NCBI GenBank assembly: GCA_013298815.1 | Contig: JAAFJF010000001.1 | Location: forward strand, 224,869-288,868 | Direction of reading: 5' to 3' | From: Polaromonas sp. | GTDB taxonomy: Bacteria; Pseudomonadota; Gammaproteobacteria; Burkholderiales; Burkholderiaceae_C | DNA length: 64,000 nucleotides | In this document: positions 34,180 through 42,731 of the stretch, piece by piece | How positions within the stretch are numbered: position 1 is the stretch's first letter | How the letters are laid out: the number at the start of each line of letters is the position of its first letter | Translations under genes and position numbers: made by a program | Notes under the pieces: model-generated | Database searches by the model: none | Told to the model about the DNA's origin: nothing | What the model saw: the letters and a program-made list of their open reading frames with translations, nothing else

Positions 34180-34198
34180 AGTATCATTTTTAGATACT
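34180..34198. promoter_or_regulatory. Dyad upstream of the XRE regulator gene
   Basis: AGTATC (34180-34185) and GATACT (34193-34198) are perfect inverted arms with a 7-bp spacer, ending 22 bp before the XRE start codon. The position suits autoregulation and possibly control of the divergent lipid operon. Confidence 0.45.
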
Positions 34199-34220
34199 AA
34201 ATTTCACTGAAAGAGCCATC

Positions 34221-34952
34221 ATGAGTACCAGCGCCGACCTTGTTTTGGTTATTAAAAAAGAACTCAAAGCCGTGCAAATGACGTATGCCGACTTGGCTGA
34301 AGCTTTAGACATGGCGGAATCTAGCGTCAAACGGATGTTGGCAAAAGGGGATATGCCACTGTCACGGATTGACGCTATTTGCCGTGCGCTGAAGCTGGAC
34401 TTTGCCGAGCTGGCGCGACGTGTGGCGGATGCCCAGCCGCTGTTGGCGCAGTTGACCGAGGCGCAAGAAAAAGCGGTGGTGGCTGATAAAAAGCTGTTGC
34501 TAGCCGCTATTTGCGTATTATCACAATGGACGCTGGAGCAAATTAGCAGCAGTTATCGGTTGACCGAGGCGGAATGCATTCAGTATTTGGCGCAACTCGA
34601 CCGGATTGGCATCATTGAACTCAAGCCCATGAACCGCTATCGCCTGAAATTAGCTAAAACATTCCGCTGGCGACCGCATGGCGCGGTGATGAATTATTTT
34701 CGGGAAAATGCCCTATTGGATTATTTCGCTGGCGGCTTTGATGGCGAAGGCGAGGGGTTGTTACTGGTACACGGCTCGATCAGCCGAAGTTTGGCGCCTT
34801 CCTTCCTTGAACGCATGCAACGTGTGGCGCAAGATTTTGCACAACAGCACCAAGCCGATCAAAAACTGGCAAACAAAGACCGCGAAGGCTACACCCTGCT
34901 GCTGGCGATGCGTAGCTGGGAGTTTGAGGCGTTTGAAGCCTTACGCAGGTAG
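34221..34952 (+). CDS. XRE-family HTH transcriptional regulator
   Basis: This 243-residue protein has an N-terminal Cro/C1-type HTH at about 15-70 (MTYADLAEALDMAESSVKRML and LSRIDAICRALKLDFAELA). A second part includes a short helical, winged-helix-like region (LSQWTLEQISSSYRLTEAE) and an uncharacterised C-terminal domain. It is divergent from the CREST/LplT-PlsC operon with a dyad in the 144-bp spacer. I infer local regulation; effector and targets are unknown. Confidence 0.8.
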   Translation: MSTSADLVLVIKKELKAVQMTYADLAEALDMAESSVKRMLAKGDMPLSRIDAICRALKLDFAELARRVADAQPLLAQLTEAQEKAVVADKKLLLAAICVLSQWTLEQISSSYRLTEAECIQYLAQLDRIGIIELKPMNRYRLKLAKTFRWRPHGAVMNYFRENALLDYFAGGFDGEGEGLLLVHGSISRSLAPSFLERMQRVAQDFAQQHQADQKLANKDREGYTLLLAMRSWEFEAFEALRR

Positions 34953-35010
34953 CTGTACGCTTTTTGAACTTTGTCACACCTTTGTAACCCGTCCGTAGCA
35001 CAATAGTCAC

Positions 35011-36537
35011 ATGCCTAACCACTTGCCAACCTTATTACCCGCCTTCGTTGCGCCTGCTCAGTTTACCGACGCCGCAACAGCCATCGCCCATGTGCAAACC
35101 ATCTACAACGCCCAAATCGAGCATTTGCGCACAGCGATGCAGCGTTTTGTAGCTGACGGAAATGCAGATGTAGATTTAACAAAATTGCAAAAAGTCAGGG
35201 CGTTTTACCCCTTTGTGCGTATTCAAACTGACACTATGCTGCGCTCGCAGCTGCCTGACTTAGCGCGTCTGAGCTTTGGTTTTGTCGCCGAGCCGGGGCG
35301 CTATGAAACCACTTTGACGCGGCCAGATTTGTTCGCCAACTACTATTTAGAACAGTTTCGCCTGCTGCTGCAAAACCACAAAGTCGTGTTGGAAATTGGC
35401 ACCAGCACGCAGCCGATTCCGATTCACTTTTCGTTTGCCGAGCATGACCATGTGGAAGGCAACATGAGCGCCGAGCGTCGCGGTTTGATGCGCGATGTGT
35501 TTGACTTGCCTGATCTGGCGTCAATGGACGACGGCATTGCCAACGGCACCTTCGAGCCTAAAGCGGGCGAACCCATGCCGCTGTCACTCTTCACCGCACC
35601 TCGTGTGGACTACTCGCTGCACCGCCTGCGCCACTACACGGGGACTGCACCTGAGTGGTTTCAAAATTTTGTGCTGTTTACCAATTACCAGTTTTACATT
35701 GATGAATTCGTCAAACTGGGCCACGAGGCGATGGCGAATCCGCAAAGTGAGTACATCGCCTTCATCGAGCCAGGCAATGTGGTGACGCGGCGCGTGGGTT
35801 TGACGGCGGAGGCCATTGACATGCTAGGGGCACAGCCGCCGCGCCTGCCGCAGATGCCTGGATACCACTTGGTAAGAGCGGATAGAACAGGCATCAGCAT
35901 GGTCAACATCGGCGTTGGCCCTGCGAATGCTAAAAACATCACTGACCACATCGCTGTGCTACGCCCGCACGCTTGGATCATGCTAGGCCATTGCGCTGGC
36001 CTTCGCAACACACAACAATTAGGTGATTACGTGTTGGCGCACGGTTATGTACGTGAAGACCATGTGCTGGACGAAGAGCTGCCACTATGGGTGCCAATTC
36101 CAGCTTTGGCTGAAATTCAGCTGGCGCTGGAACGCGCCGTGGCCGATGTCACGCAAATCAAGGGCGCTGAACTCAAACGCATCATGCGCACCGGCACGGT
36201 GGCGTCCACAGATAACCGCAACTGGGAATTGCTGCCCGACAACACGCCACAGCGTCGTTTCAGCCAAAGCCGCGCTGTGGCGTTGGACATGGAAAGCGCG
36301 ACGATTGCAGCGAACGGATTTCGTTTCCGCGTTCCCTACGGAACCCTGCTGTGTGTGAGTGATAAGCCACTTCACGGTGAGATCAAGCTGCCCGGTATGG
36401 CGAATCATTTTTACCGCGAACGAGTCGATCAGCACCTACGCATCGGCATACGCGCCATCGAATTACTGCGTGAGCAGGGTGTCGATCAACTCCATAGTCG
36501 CAAGCTGCGCAGTTTTGCCGAGGTAGCGTTTCAATAG
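35011..36537 (+). CDS. amn: AMP nucleosidase
   Basis: This 508-residue enzyme cleaves AMP to adenine and ribose-5-phosphate. The N-terminal region (to about 190) is the Amn-specific domain and the C-terminal half is a nucleoside-phosphorylase fold. Family blocks include PIPIHFSFAEHDHVEG, NIGVGPANAKNITDHIAVLRPHAWIMLGHCAGLR and the active-site DMESATIAANGFRFRVPYGTLLCVSDKP. The length is normal. It appears to be a single-gene unit after the XRE regulator, 58 bp apart. Confidence 0.92.
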   Translation: MPNHLPTLLPAFVAPAQFTDAATAIAHVQTIYNAQIEHLRTAMQRFVADGNADVDLTKLQKVRAFYPFVRIQTDTMLRSQLPDLARLSFGFVAEPGRYETTLTRPDLFANYYLEQFRLLLQNHKVVLEIGTSTQPIPIHFSFAEHDHVEGNMSAERRGLMRDVFDLPDLASMDDGIANGTFEPKAGEPMPLSLFTAPRVDYSLHRLRHYTGTAPEWFQNFVLFTNYQFYIDEFVKLGHEAMANPQSEYIAFIEPGNVVTRRVGLTAEAIDMLGAQPPRLPQMPGYHLVRADRTGISMVNIGVGPANAKNITDHIAVLRPHAWIMLGHCAGLRNTQQLGDYVLAHGYVREDHVLDEELPLWVPIPALAEIQLALERAVADVTQIKGAELKRIMRTGTVASTDNRNWELLPDNTPQRRFSQSRAVALDMESATIAANGFRFRVPYGTLLCVSDKPLHGEIKLPGMANHFYRERVDQHLRIGIRAIELLREQGVDQLHSRKLRSFAEVAFQ

Positions 36538-36582
36538 AGCATAGTCATAGAGTAAGCTGAATTGTAAGTATCAATTTAAGGA

Positions 36583-36630
36583 CTTATCCATTGTATTTAC
36601 TGCCTAATAAGCTATTAAAATCATAGCAAT
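36583..36630 (-). repeat. Interspersed repeat, copy F
   Basis: Reverse-oriented copy with GTATTTACTGCCTAATAAGC and TATTAAAATCATAGCAATT. On the minus strand its first hairpin carries the TGA stop of the TlpA-like gene (36621-36623), in a different frame from copies A and E. Confidence 0.65.
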
Positions 36631-37193
36631 TCTGCAATGGTATCCCACCAAGCTGGTGGGATTCTGCCATTGTTGCGCTCTGCCAATTTGCCTGTTTTGT
36701 CAATCAAATAGGTCACTGGTAACTGGCTGCGCGGCAGTTGTGAAGTACCCAGGTTGTCTTTGAAACTGGGCTCACCCGCCCAAAGTTGCGTGAAGCGCTG
36801 TTTGGTGGGCACGGACGCGTTGAGAATGGCGTTGTAGTTGTCAACGTCTTGCATACGCTTATCTACGCTGACTAAGACCAGCTCGAACGGTTTATCCGCC
36901 CAGCCTCGTACATTTTCTCGCAGCTCAGGCATCTGGTCGCGACAGACAGCACAGTCGGTAGCCCAATACATCAGTAACACCACTTTGCCTTTGAGTGACT
37001 CGATTTGAAAGGGTTTTTTATCCATAGCCGCACCGCTGACATGAGGAGTGGCGATCAACGATGCCGATGGTGGCGTAGCTGGTTTTTGCGCCTGCGTTTG
37101 CGCTGCTATTGGTATGGCCATCGACAAAACAGACAAAACAAAAGCATTTTTGAGACGTTGCAAATTGAGAGGCGTTGAAGGCAAAAAGGACAT
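36621..37193 (-). CDS. TlpA/ResA-like thiol-disulphide protein
   Basis: This protein of 190 residues, counted from Met at 37193 (AGGAG five bases upstream; the ORF extends nine codons further without a better site), has an N-terminal hydrophobic export segment and a thioredoxin-like domain. The redox motif is DCAVC in LLMYWATDCAVCRDQMPEL, with the cis-Pro region QLPVTYLID later. It should act in the periplasm on disulphides or in peroxide reduction. The last residues and stop fall within repeat copy F. Confidence 0.78.
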   Translation of the reverse strand: MSFLPSTPLNLQRLKNAFVLSVLSMAIPIAAQTQAQKPATPPSASLIATPHVSGAAMDKKPFQIESLKGKVVLLMYWATDCAVCRDQMPELRENVRGWADKPFELVLVSVDKRMQDVDNYNAILNASVPTKQRFTQLWAGEPSFKDNLGTSQLPRSQLPVTYLIDKTGKLAERNNGRIPPAWWDTIAELL

Positions 37194-37387
37194 GGATACT
37201 CCTAAAAGTAAGGATCTCACTGGTACTGACTGACTGATTTGGTCGCGCGCAGGGCAAATTACTTACATAAAAAACGTTTCACTTACACCCGAAAAAACAG
37301 CTTGTCATCACAATGTAACAGTATTCAATGAGGATCACAGAGTCGAATCGTGTGACAAGAAATTTAAATTAACAAGGGAAACTCACT

Positions 37388-38566
37388 ATGAAATACATCA
37401 AATTTGGCTTGAGCGTGGTGGCACTTGCCGCCCTGACGGGCTTGGTTGCCTGCTCAACCTTGAGCATTGGCTCTATGGCGGCCTCAAAATACCCAACTTT
37501 AGATGGTGCCACGCCCTTAGTAATTGCCCACCGTGGTGCTAGTGGTTATTTGCCAGAGCACACATTGGCAGCTTACAAAAAAGCTATCGACATGGGTGCC
37601 GATTTTATTGAACCGGATTTGGTTGTAACCAAAGACGGTGTTTTGGTGGCGCGACATGAGCCGAACATCACGGGGACTACCGATGTAGAGTCTCGCCCCG
37701 AGTTTGCAACTCGTAAAACCACCCGAAAAGTAGATGGTATCGACGAAACAGGCTGGTTTGTGACCGATTTCACCTTGACAGAACTGAAAACGCTGCGCGC
37801 TAAACAAGCTATGGGAGAGCGCGACCAATCGTTCAATGGTCAGTTTGAAGTGCCAACTTTCCGAGAAATCCTTGAGCTGCTTAAAGCTGAAAAGACGAGC
37901 AGTGGCCGCACGGTAGGCGTGTATCCCGAAACAAAACACCCAACGTACCACGTACAAGCTGGTTTACCGATTGAACCGCGTTTGCTGGGCATGTTGAATG
38001 AGTATGGGCTGAACAAAAAGGACTCGGCCGTGATTATTCAATCGTTTGAAGTGAACAATTTGAAAGAGCTTCGCAAACTCACGCCTGTGCGCTTGGTGCA
38101 ACTGATTGATGGCGACGATGTGGACGCAGCTGGCAAAGTCACACTCGCCGCACCCTCAGAGCAGCCGTATGATTTTGTGGTTAACAAAGACAAACGCAAC
38201 TTCGCCGATATGTTGACACCGGCAGGCTTGAAAGAAATCAAAACATACGCCGACGGCATTGGCCCGTGGAAGCCGTACCTAGCCAGCGGCGCTTACGTGT
38301 TGGGTGCGGATGGAAAGCCAAAAGACTTGAATGGTGATGGCAAAATTAACGATAGCGACCGCTTGGCTTTGCCGGCAACATCCGTCATCAAAGATGCGCA
38401 CGCTGCGGGGTTGTTCGTGCATGCGTTTACTTTTCGCAATGAATCACGCCGCTTGTATGCGGACTATAAGGGTGACCCTAGAGCAGAGTATCAAGCATTC
38501 TATAAGTTGGGTGTCGACGGTTTATTCAGTGATTTTTCAGATACAGCTGTAGCTGCTAGAAAATAG
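37388..38566 (+). CDS. glpQ: Glycerophosphodiester phosphodiesterase, lipoprotein
   Basis: This 392-residue GDPD-family enzyme splits glycerophosphodiesters to glycerol-3-phosphate and an alcohol. The catalytic signature [19 protein letters not shown] is near residue 40, with [21 protein letters not shown] after it. A lipobox LVAC near residue 22 suggests a lipoprotein facing the periplasm. [13 protein letters not shown] stretch near residue 320 looks like an EF-hand/dockerin-type calcium loop. AAGGGA precedes the ATG. Confidence 0.9.
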   Translation: MKYIKFGLSVVALAALTGLVACSTLSIGSMAASKYPTLDGATPLVIAHRGASGYLPEHTLAAYKKAIDMGADFIEPDLVVTKDGVLVARHEPNITGTTDVESRPEFATRKTTRKVDGIDETGWFVTDFTLTELKTLRAKQAMGERDQSFNGQFEVPTFREILELLKAEKTSSGRTVGVYPETKHPTYHVQAGLPIEPRLLGMLNEYGLNKKDSAVIIQSFEVNNLKELRKLTPVRLVQLIDGDDVDAAGKVTLAAPSEQPYDFVVNKDKRNFADMLTPAGLKEIKTYADGIGPWKPYLASGAYVLGADGKPKDLNGDGKINDSDRLALPATSVIKDAHAAGLFVHAFTFRNESRRLYADYKGDPRAEYQAFYKLGVDGLFSDFSDTAVAARK

Positions 38567-38584
38567 CCTTCAATTTGCGCTTTA

Positions 38585-38627
38585 GCCCACGTGTTTGCTG
38601 CCTAAGGCGCTATAAAAAATGCAGTAA
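38585..38627 (-). repeat. Interspersed repeat, copy G (degenerate)
   Basis: Reverse-oriented and diverged, with GTGTTTGCTGCCTAAGGCGC and TATAAAAAATGCAGTAAAA. It lies 18 bp after the glpQ stop and before the DyP cluster. Confidence 0.5.
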
Positions 38628-38747
38628 AAAAATCTCACTTTCTTGAAGTGAATATTCACATTGCGTTGTGAATTTGCCTCCAATGCGTAGGTTCTGCAAC
38701 GAACCAGATCTAGAATGTAACGATCGTGTTTTGATCTGGGGAGTTGC

Positions 38748-39416
38748 ATGTCCAATATCGCTGGTAAGGCTTACGCCATCAATGTCATAACACCAGTGCG
38801 ATGGTGGACAGCATGGATCAACAAACTGATTTTTTGGTTTGCTCTAAAAATTCCAAAAACACTCAATGGCCTGCTTACGCTATCACTGATTCACTATGCG
38901 CGGTGGGTGATTATTGGCAAAAATGAATTTCCCGTGCTGTCGCCCGATCAACCCAAAGAAGATTTGCGTTATAGCTACATGATGTTCTTCAGCAACTTCA
39001 ATGGCAGTTGGGAGCAATACGTCGATTCATTTACATTTGCTATACCCAGTGGTTTAGACATGTTTTGGAAGTGGAACATACGCTATCCCAAGTCAGTACC
39101 GTTAACACCGTTTCACGACTACATACGCTACAACCAAATACAAACAGATCATTATTACAACGCCTACCCGATGGCGAGCGCAAACGATGTTAAGAGCGCG
39201 AAAAAGTTACACCTTGCTTTGATGGACTTTGATGCGAGGCTTGATACACATGCTACAGATGAAGTGTTTCAAAAAAACTTTCATAAATTGCTACGGGATC
39301 TGCAGCATGACATGTCTGTGATGCGGCATACCCCCATTGTCAGCATGGCTGCGCAAAGTGTGCAAATGCGTCTGATTGCTGACCGCTTGCGCCGTGAAAA
39401 CAAAGCAGAAGACTAA
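38748..39416 (+). CDS. Unknown protein of DyP cluster, paralogue 1
   Basis: I do not recognise this 222-residue protein. It opens with GKAYAINVITPV, has an amphipathic/hydrophobic stretch (about 20-60) that may touch the membrane, and a central LRYSYMMFFSNFNGSWEQYVDSF block. The next gene product shares the opening (GNAYALTMLCPI) and the central pattern (SRYLVFTSNLHGDVDDYLHAM), so the two are distant paralogues. It lies 11 bp before that gene and upstream of a DyP peroxidase; a role in peroxidase assembly or lipid-linked chemistry is only a guess. Confidence 0.6.
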   Translation: MSNIAGKAYAINVITPVRWWTAWINKLIFWFALKIPKTLNGLLTLSLIHYARWVIIGKNEFPVLSPDQPKEDLRYSYMMFFSNFNGSWEQYVDSFTFAIPSGLDMFWKWNIRYPKSVPLTPFHDYIRYNQIQTDHYYNAYPMASANDVKSAKKLHLALMDFDARLDTHATDEVFQKNFHKLLRDLQHDMSVMRHTPIVSMAAQSVQMRLIADRLRRENKAED

Positions 39417-39427
39417 GTGAGGTCGCT

Positions 39428-40120
39428 ATGAATCGAAATAAATCAGGAAACGCTTATGCACTGACCATGTTGTGCCCCATCAAACCAGGTGTTGAGGGCA
39501 ACAGAATTTATGCAGACTTGATACGCGATCAGCTGGAGTCTTGGAATATGACTTCGGTGAGTCCTATGTCGCATGTTCCCAACACCTATCTGTGTAGATT
39601 TTTTGTCTTGGATGATATTTATACAGAGTCTTTACCAGGTTCAAGCATATGGGATGCGTTGTCTGATATCAGGCTGATTCCATCTGACGAGCAGCGCCTA
39701 GCTGCGTTACCTCATACAGACCGTTTGAAGTCGCGATATTTGGTTTTTACGAGCAATTTGCACGGCGATGTCGATGACTATTTGCATGCAATGTGGAGAA
39801 GCATCCAAACTGAGATTCATACAATTTGGAAATATTGTTACGGTTTTGAAGGCGTCAATGACGAAGTCAGCTTCACCGCATATGCCAAAAAATGCTGCCT
39901 AGATACATCTTTGTTTTTTGTTGGTTCAAATGACGATTCCTTGGCTGCACAGCTTAAAGCACTGTATGTGAAACAAGAGTTTTCTCTATTTGCGCAAGAA
40001 ACCCAAGACCTGTCAGCCTCACAGTTAAAGCTGGCCTACGCAGCATTCATGCAGCGTATCAAACCCAGAGATGTAGAGCAACCAACTTGGAAAGCTGGTT
40101 CGACACACGTGGAGCTGTAG
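39428..40120 (+). CDS. Unknown protein of DyP cluster, paralogue 2
   Basis: This 230-residue protein is of unknown function and related to the gene before it through an N-terminal GNAYAL...PI motif and a central RYLVFTSNLHGDVDDYL segment, but it lacks the hydrophobic region of paralogue 1. The DyP peroxidase follows 46 bp downstream on the same strand. Base composition is more AT-rich than the metabolic genes of the window, as for the whole block to 46 kb. Confidence 0.6.
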   Translation: MNRNKSGNAYALTMLCPIKPGVEGNRIYADLIRDQLESWNMTSVSPMSHVPNTYLCRFFVLDDIYTESLPGSSIWDALSDIRLIPSDEQRLAALPHTDRLKSRYLVFTSNLHGDVDDYLHAMWRSIQTEIHTIWKYCYGFEGVNDEVSFTAYAKKCCLDTSLFFVGSNDDSLAAQLKALYVKQEFSLFAQETQDLSASQLKLAYAAFMQRIKPRDVEQPTWKAGSTHVEL

Positions 40121-40166
40121 GTTCTAGTGGATTCGGTAAATTTAACACAGACTCAATGAGACATAT

Positions 40167-41717
40167 ATGACAAAAGCGCTCGATTTATGTGACATTCAAG
40201 GTAACGTTGTACGCGCCTACGGTAGGTTCGGCTTTCCCATAGCTCGTTATTTGCTGTTGAATGTCAGTAACGGTTGGGGCGGGCGCGCTTGGTTAACTGA
40301 GATGATTCCATATGTCACCAATTCAGCGACTTGGGGAACAGGGCCTGATGATGCAAAACGGCCCGTGGCTACCCTAAATATCGCAATCAACCATGCAGGT
40401 TTGTCCGCTTTAGAGCTGCCTTTGGAAAGCTTAAACAGCTTTTCTACGGAGTTCTCTATGGGGATGAAACAACGCAAAGACATCACGGGGGACATTGGTG
40501 CAAGCGGACCAGAGCATTGGGATCCGGTCTGGAATGAAGATGATGAGCACAAAACGGTGCATATTTTGCTGACCTTGAATGCAATCACACCTCATGCTTT
40601 AGAAAATCAGTATCAATGGGTGACGAAAAAAATTGAGGACAGTAAAAGTGCTGTTACTTTGTTAGGTGGGCATAAGGGCCCCAATGGACAGTTGTTGCCT
40701 TACCAAGAGGCACATGTGATTTTTGAAAATGGTTTGCCAACTGCAAAAGAACATTTTGGTTATACAGATGGCATTGGAGATCCGTACTTTGAGGGCATAC
40801 AAGACGCGAGGACACGTGTTGAGGGCCGAGGCAAGCAAATGTCAGACGGCACTTGGCAGCCCTTGGCAACGGGTGAGTTCCTGCATGGTCATTTAGACGA
40901 GGCACGGGAATATCCCCCTGCCGCTGCGCCAATTTTGTTATCGCGTAATGGCACGTATTTGGTTTATAGAAAACTGCATCAAAACGTCGCATCTTTTGAT
41001 GCACTCTTGGCTAGAGAGGGCGCTACTTATCCTGGTGGCGCAGAGTTGATGGCCGCAAAATTTGTAGGGCGCTGGCGCGATAATGGTGCACCACTTGTGA
41101 ACGCACCAGATGCAATGTCTAAGTTGAAATGGGATGCTGATTTTGCTAAAGCGTCAGCAGATGAAAAAGACGCGATGTTGAGTGACTTCACCTACGATAA
41201 CGATATGAGCGGCGCTCGTTGCCCATTAAGCGGTCACATGCGACGCGTTAACCCACGCGCATCGTTAGAAATAAAAGCAGGAACTTGTCCGGGACAGTTT
41301 TTAAGAAATGAAGGCGCCTTTGACACACCTGGCGCACTAGCCAATCGACGCCGTATTTTGCGCCGTGGTTTACCTTACGGTGACAGTACGCAAAGGGACA
41401 GTGACCAAGGCGATCACGGCGTCATCATGATGATGTTGAACGCTGACATCGGAAGACAGTATGAGTTTGTTCAACAGCAATGGGTGAATTACGGGAATGA
41501 TTTTAGAGAAGCTAACGACAAAGATGTGATCTTGGGGAATCGTTCAAAGCATTTGCCCAATAGTGTCATCCATCAAGTGGATCCTGAAGGCGATACGCCA
41601 CCTAGGTTTGTGCGGAATATACCATTGTTGGTAGAAACTCGTGGCGGCGATTATTTCTTTGTGCCGAGCTTAACCGCATTACGTTTGATAGCGCGTGGTC
41701 TGATTGATCCAACCTAG
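40167..41717 (+). CDS. DyP-type haem peroxidase
   Basis: This 516-residue dye-decolourising peroxidase has the GXXDG motif as GYTDG (198-202; catalytic Asp D201), the proximal haem ligand H357 in CPLSGHMRRVNPR and the Arg-rich RRRILRRGLPYG that follows. The length is closer to the large DyP subgroup than to the ~310-residue EfeB/YfeX types. There is no signal peptide, so the enzyme is probably cytoplasmic. It is convergent with a catalase-like gene 27 bp away. It oxidises substrates with H2O2; the natural substrate is unknown. Confidence 0.88.
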   Translation: MTKALDLCDIQGNVVRAYGRFGFPIARYLLLNVSNGWGGRAWLTEMIPYVTNSATWGTGPDDAKRPVATLNIAINHAGLSALELPLESLNSFSTEFSMGMKQRKDITGDIGASGPEHWDPVWNEDDEHKTVHILLTLNAITPHALENQYQWVTKKIEDSKSAVTLLGGHKGPNGQLLPYQEAHVIFENGLPTAKEHFGYTDGIGDPYFEGIQDARTRVEGRGKQMSDGTWQPLATGEFLHGHLDEAREYPPAAAPILLSRNGTYLVYRKLHQNVASFDALLAREGATYPGGAELMAAKFVGRWRDNGAPLVNAPDAMSKLKWDADFAKASADEKDAMLSDFTYDNDMSGARCPLSGHMRRVNPRASLEIKAGTCPGQFLRNEGAFDTPGALANRRRILRRGLPYGDSTQRDSDQGDHGVIMMMLNADIGRQYEFVQQQWVNYGNDFREANDKDVILGNRSKHLPNSVIHQVDPEGDTPPRFVRNIPLLVETRGGDYFFVPSLTALRLIARGLIDPT

Positions 41718-41744
41718 TGAGTAAAAGGTAGTTACGAAATTGCG

Positions 41745-42731
41745 TCAATTGACGCCGTTGACACGTCTACGTAACTCAGAGATTGCATGATAAACCAGCC
41801 GCCTTGCTCGGTTGATACTGCCTAATGGGCGGTGCTCAGCTAAGGAATGCCAAGGTGAGTAGCGCATATTTTCACCTTGTTGATTCCGTGTCTGGGTATC
41901 AAAATTTTGCATAGGTATGCGCAAAGTAGCCACAGGGAAAAAGGAAGAAGCGGTCTCTTTCCACAAAACACTTGCATCTTCAATAGGCATGCTTTTGGGG
42001 TCGGTCTGCAATTGAATACCAAACACAAACTCAACAGGCGCAGTTTGTAGTTGTTGCTTCATAGCAGTGCGTAAGAAGTTGCTGTCAGGACTTCCCGGGA
42101 CAGCATCAATAGTTTGACTGACGGGTGTCACACAATATTTAACAGCTTGTTGTCCGAGCAAATACGGCGTACAACTGAAATAACGAATTTGTAGTGGATT
42201 GGCAAATACTTTAAAGGAAGTGAGTAACTTCCAAACTACGCTGGGGTTGGTTACGAAGAACACAATTTTTTGCCATAAGGATCCCTGAAACGCCTTCACC
42301 ATAGCGTCAAAAGTTTGAATGTTATCGCAAAGAAATGTGTCGGTACTAATCAATAAAAAATCTTGATTATCTGAACAATCGGTTTCTTGGTTTAATTTTT
42401 CACCTAAAACTTGTGTGAGTTTGATGGCAATGCCGCGAATATCGCGTTTGATGTCATCTTGTACAGCGCTGTTGGCATTGGAAAATCTCACCCACGTTTT
42501 AAAAGTGGTTGCCTGCGAGAAAACGCCGATTTTATAGGCATCAGGTAAATCGTTATGAACTATAAATTCCGCCTCTACAAGCCCATGCATTTTGGGATGG
42601 GCATCACGAGGCATCGTCCCATCTGGGTGGTCACAGATCAGCTGCTCTTTTAGACGCGACAAAACGTCTTCGGTGTATGCTACCTCGAACTTAGAGATAA
42701 TTTCTTGTGCACCCGTATTCATCTGGCTCAT
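41745..42731 (-). CDS. Catalase-like haem protein
   Basis: This 328-residue protein of the small catalase-related family shows the distal-His context PKMHGLVEAEFIV (H49), WVRFSNANS (the conserved R-F-S-N block) and a C-terminal proximal-ligand-like RARRLVYHAISELR with Tyr and Arg. Canonical catalases are about 480 residues or longer, so this is a minimal form that may act as a peroxidase or in lipid peroxide chemistry (allene-oxide-synthase-like relatives exist). Its start overlaps the cyclase-AAA stop by four bases. Confidence 0.78.
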   Translation of the reverse strand: MSQMNTGAQEIISKFEVAYTEDVLSRLKEQLICDHPDGTMPRDAHPKMHGLVEAEFIVHNDLPDAYKIGVFSQATTFKTWVRFSNANSAVQDDIKRDIRGIAIKLTQVLGEKLNQETDCSDNQDFLLISTDTFLCDNIQTFDAMVKAFQGSLWQKIVFFVTNPSVVWKLLTSFKVFANPLQIRYFSCTPYLLGQQAVKYCVTPVSQTIDAVPGSPDSNFLRTAMKQQLQTAPVEFVFGIQLQTDPKSMPIEDASVLWKETASSFFPVATLRIPMQNFDTQTRNQQGENMRYSPWHSLAEHRPLGSINRARRLVYHAISELRRRVNGVN

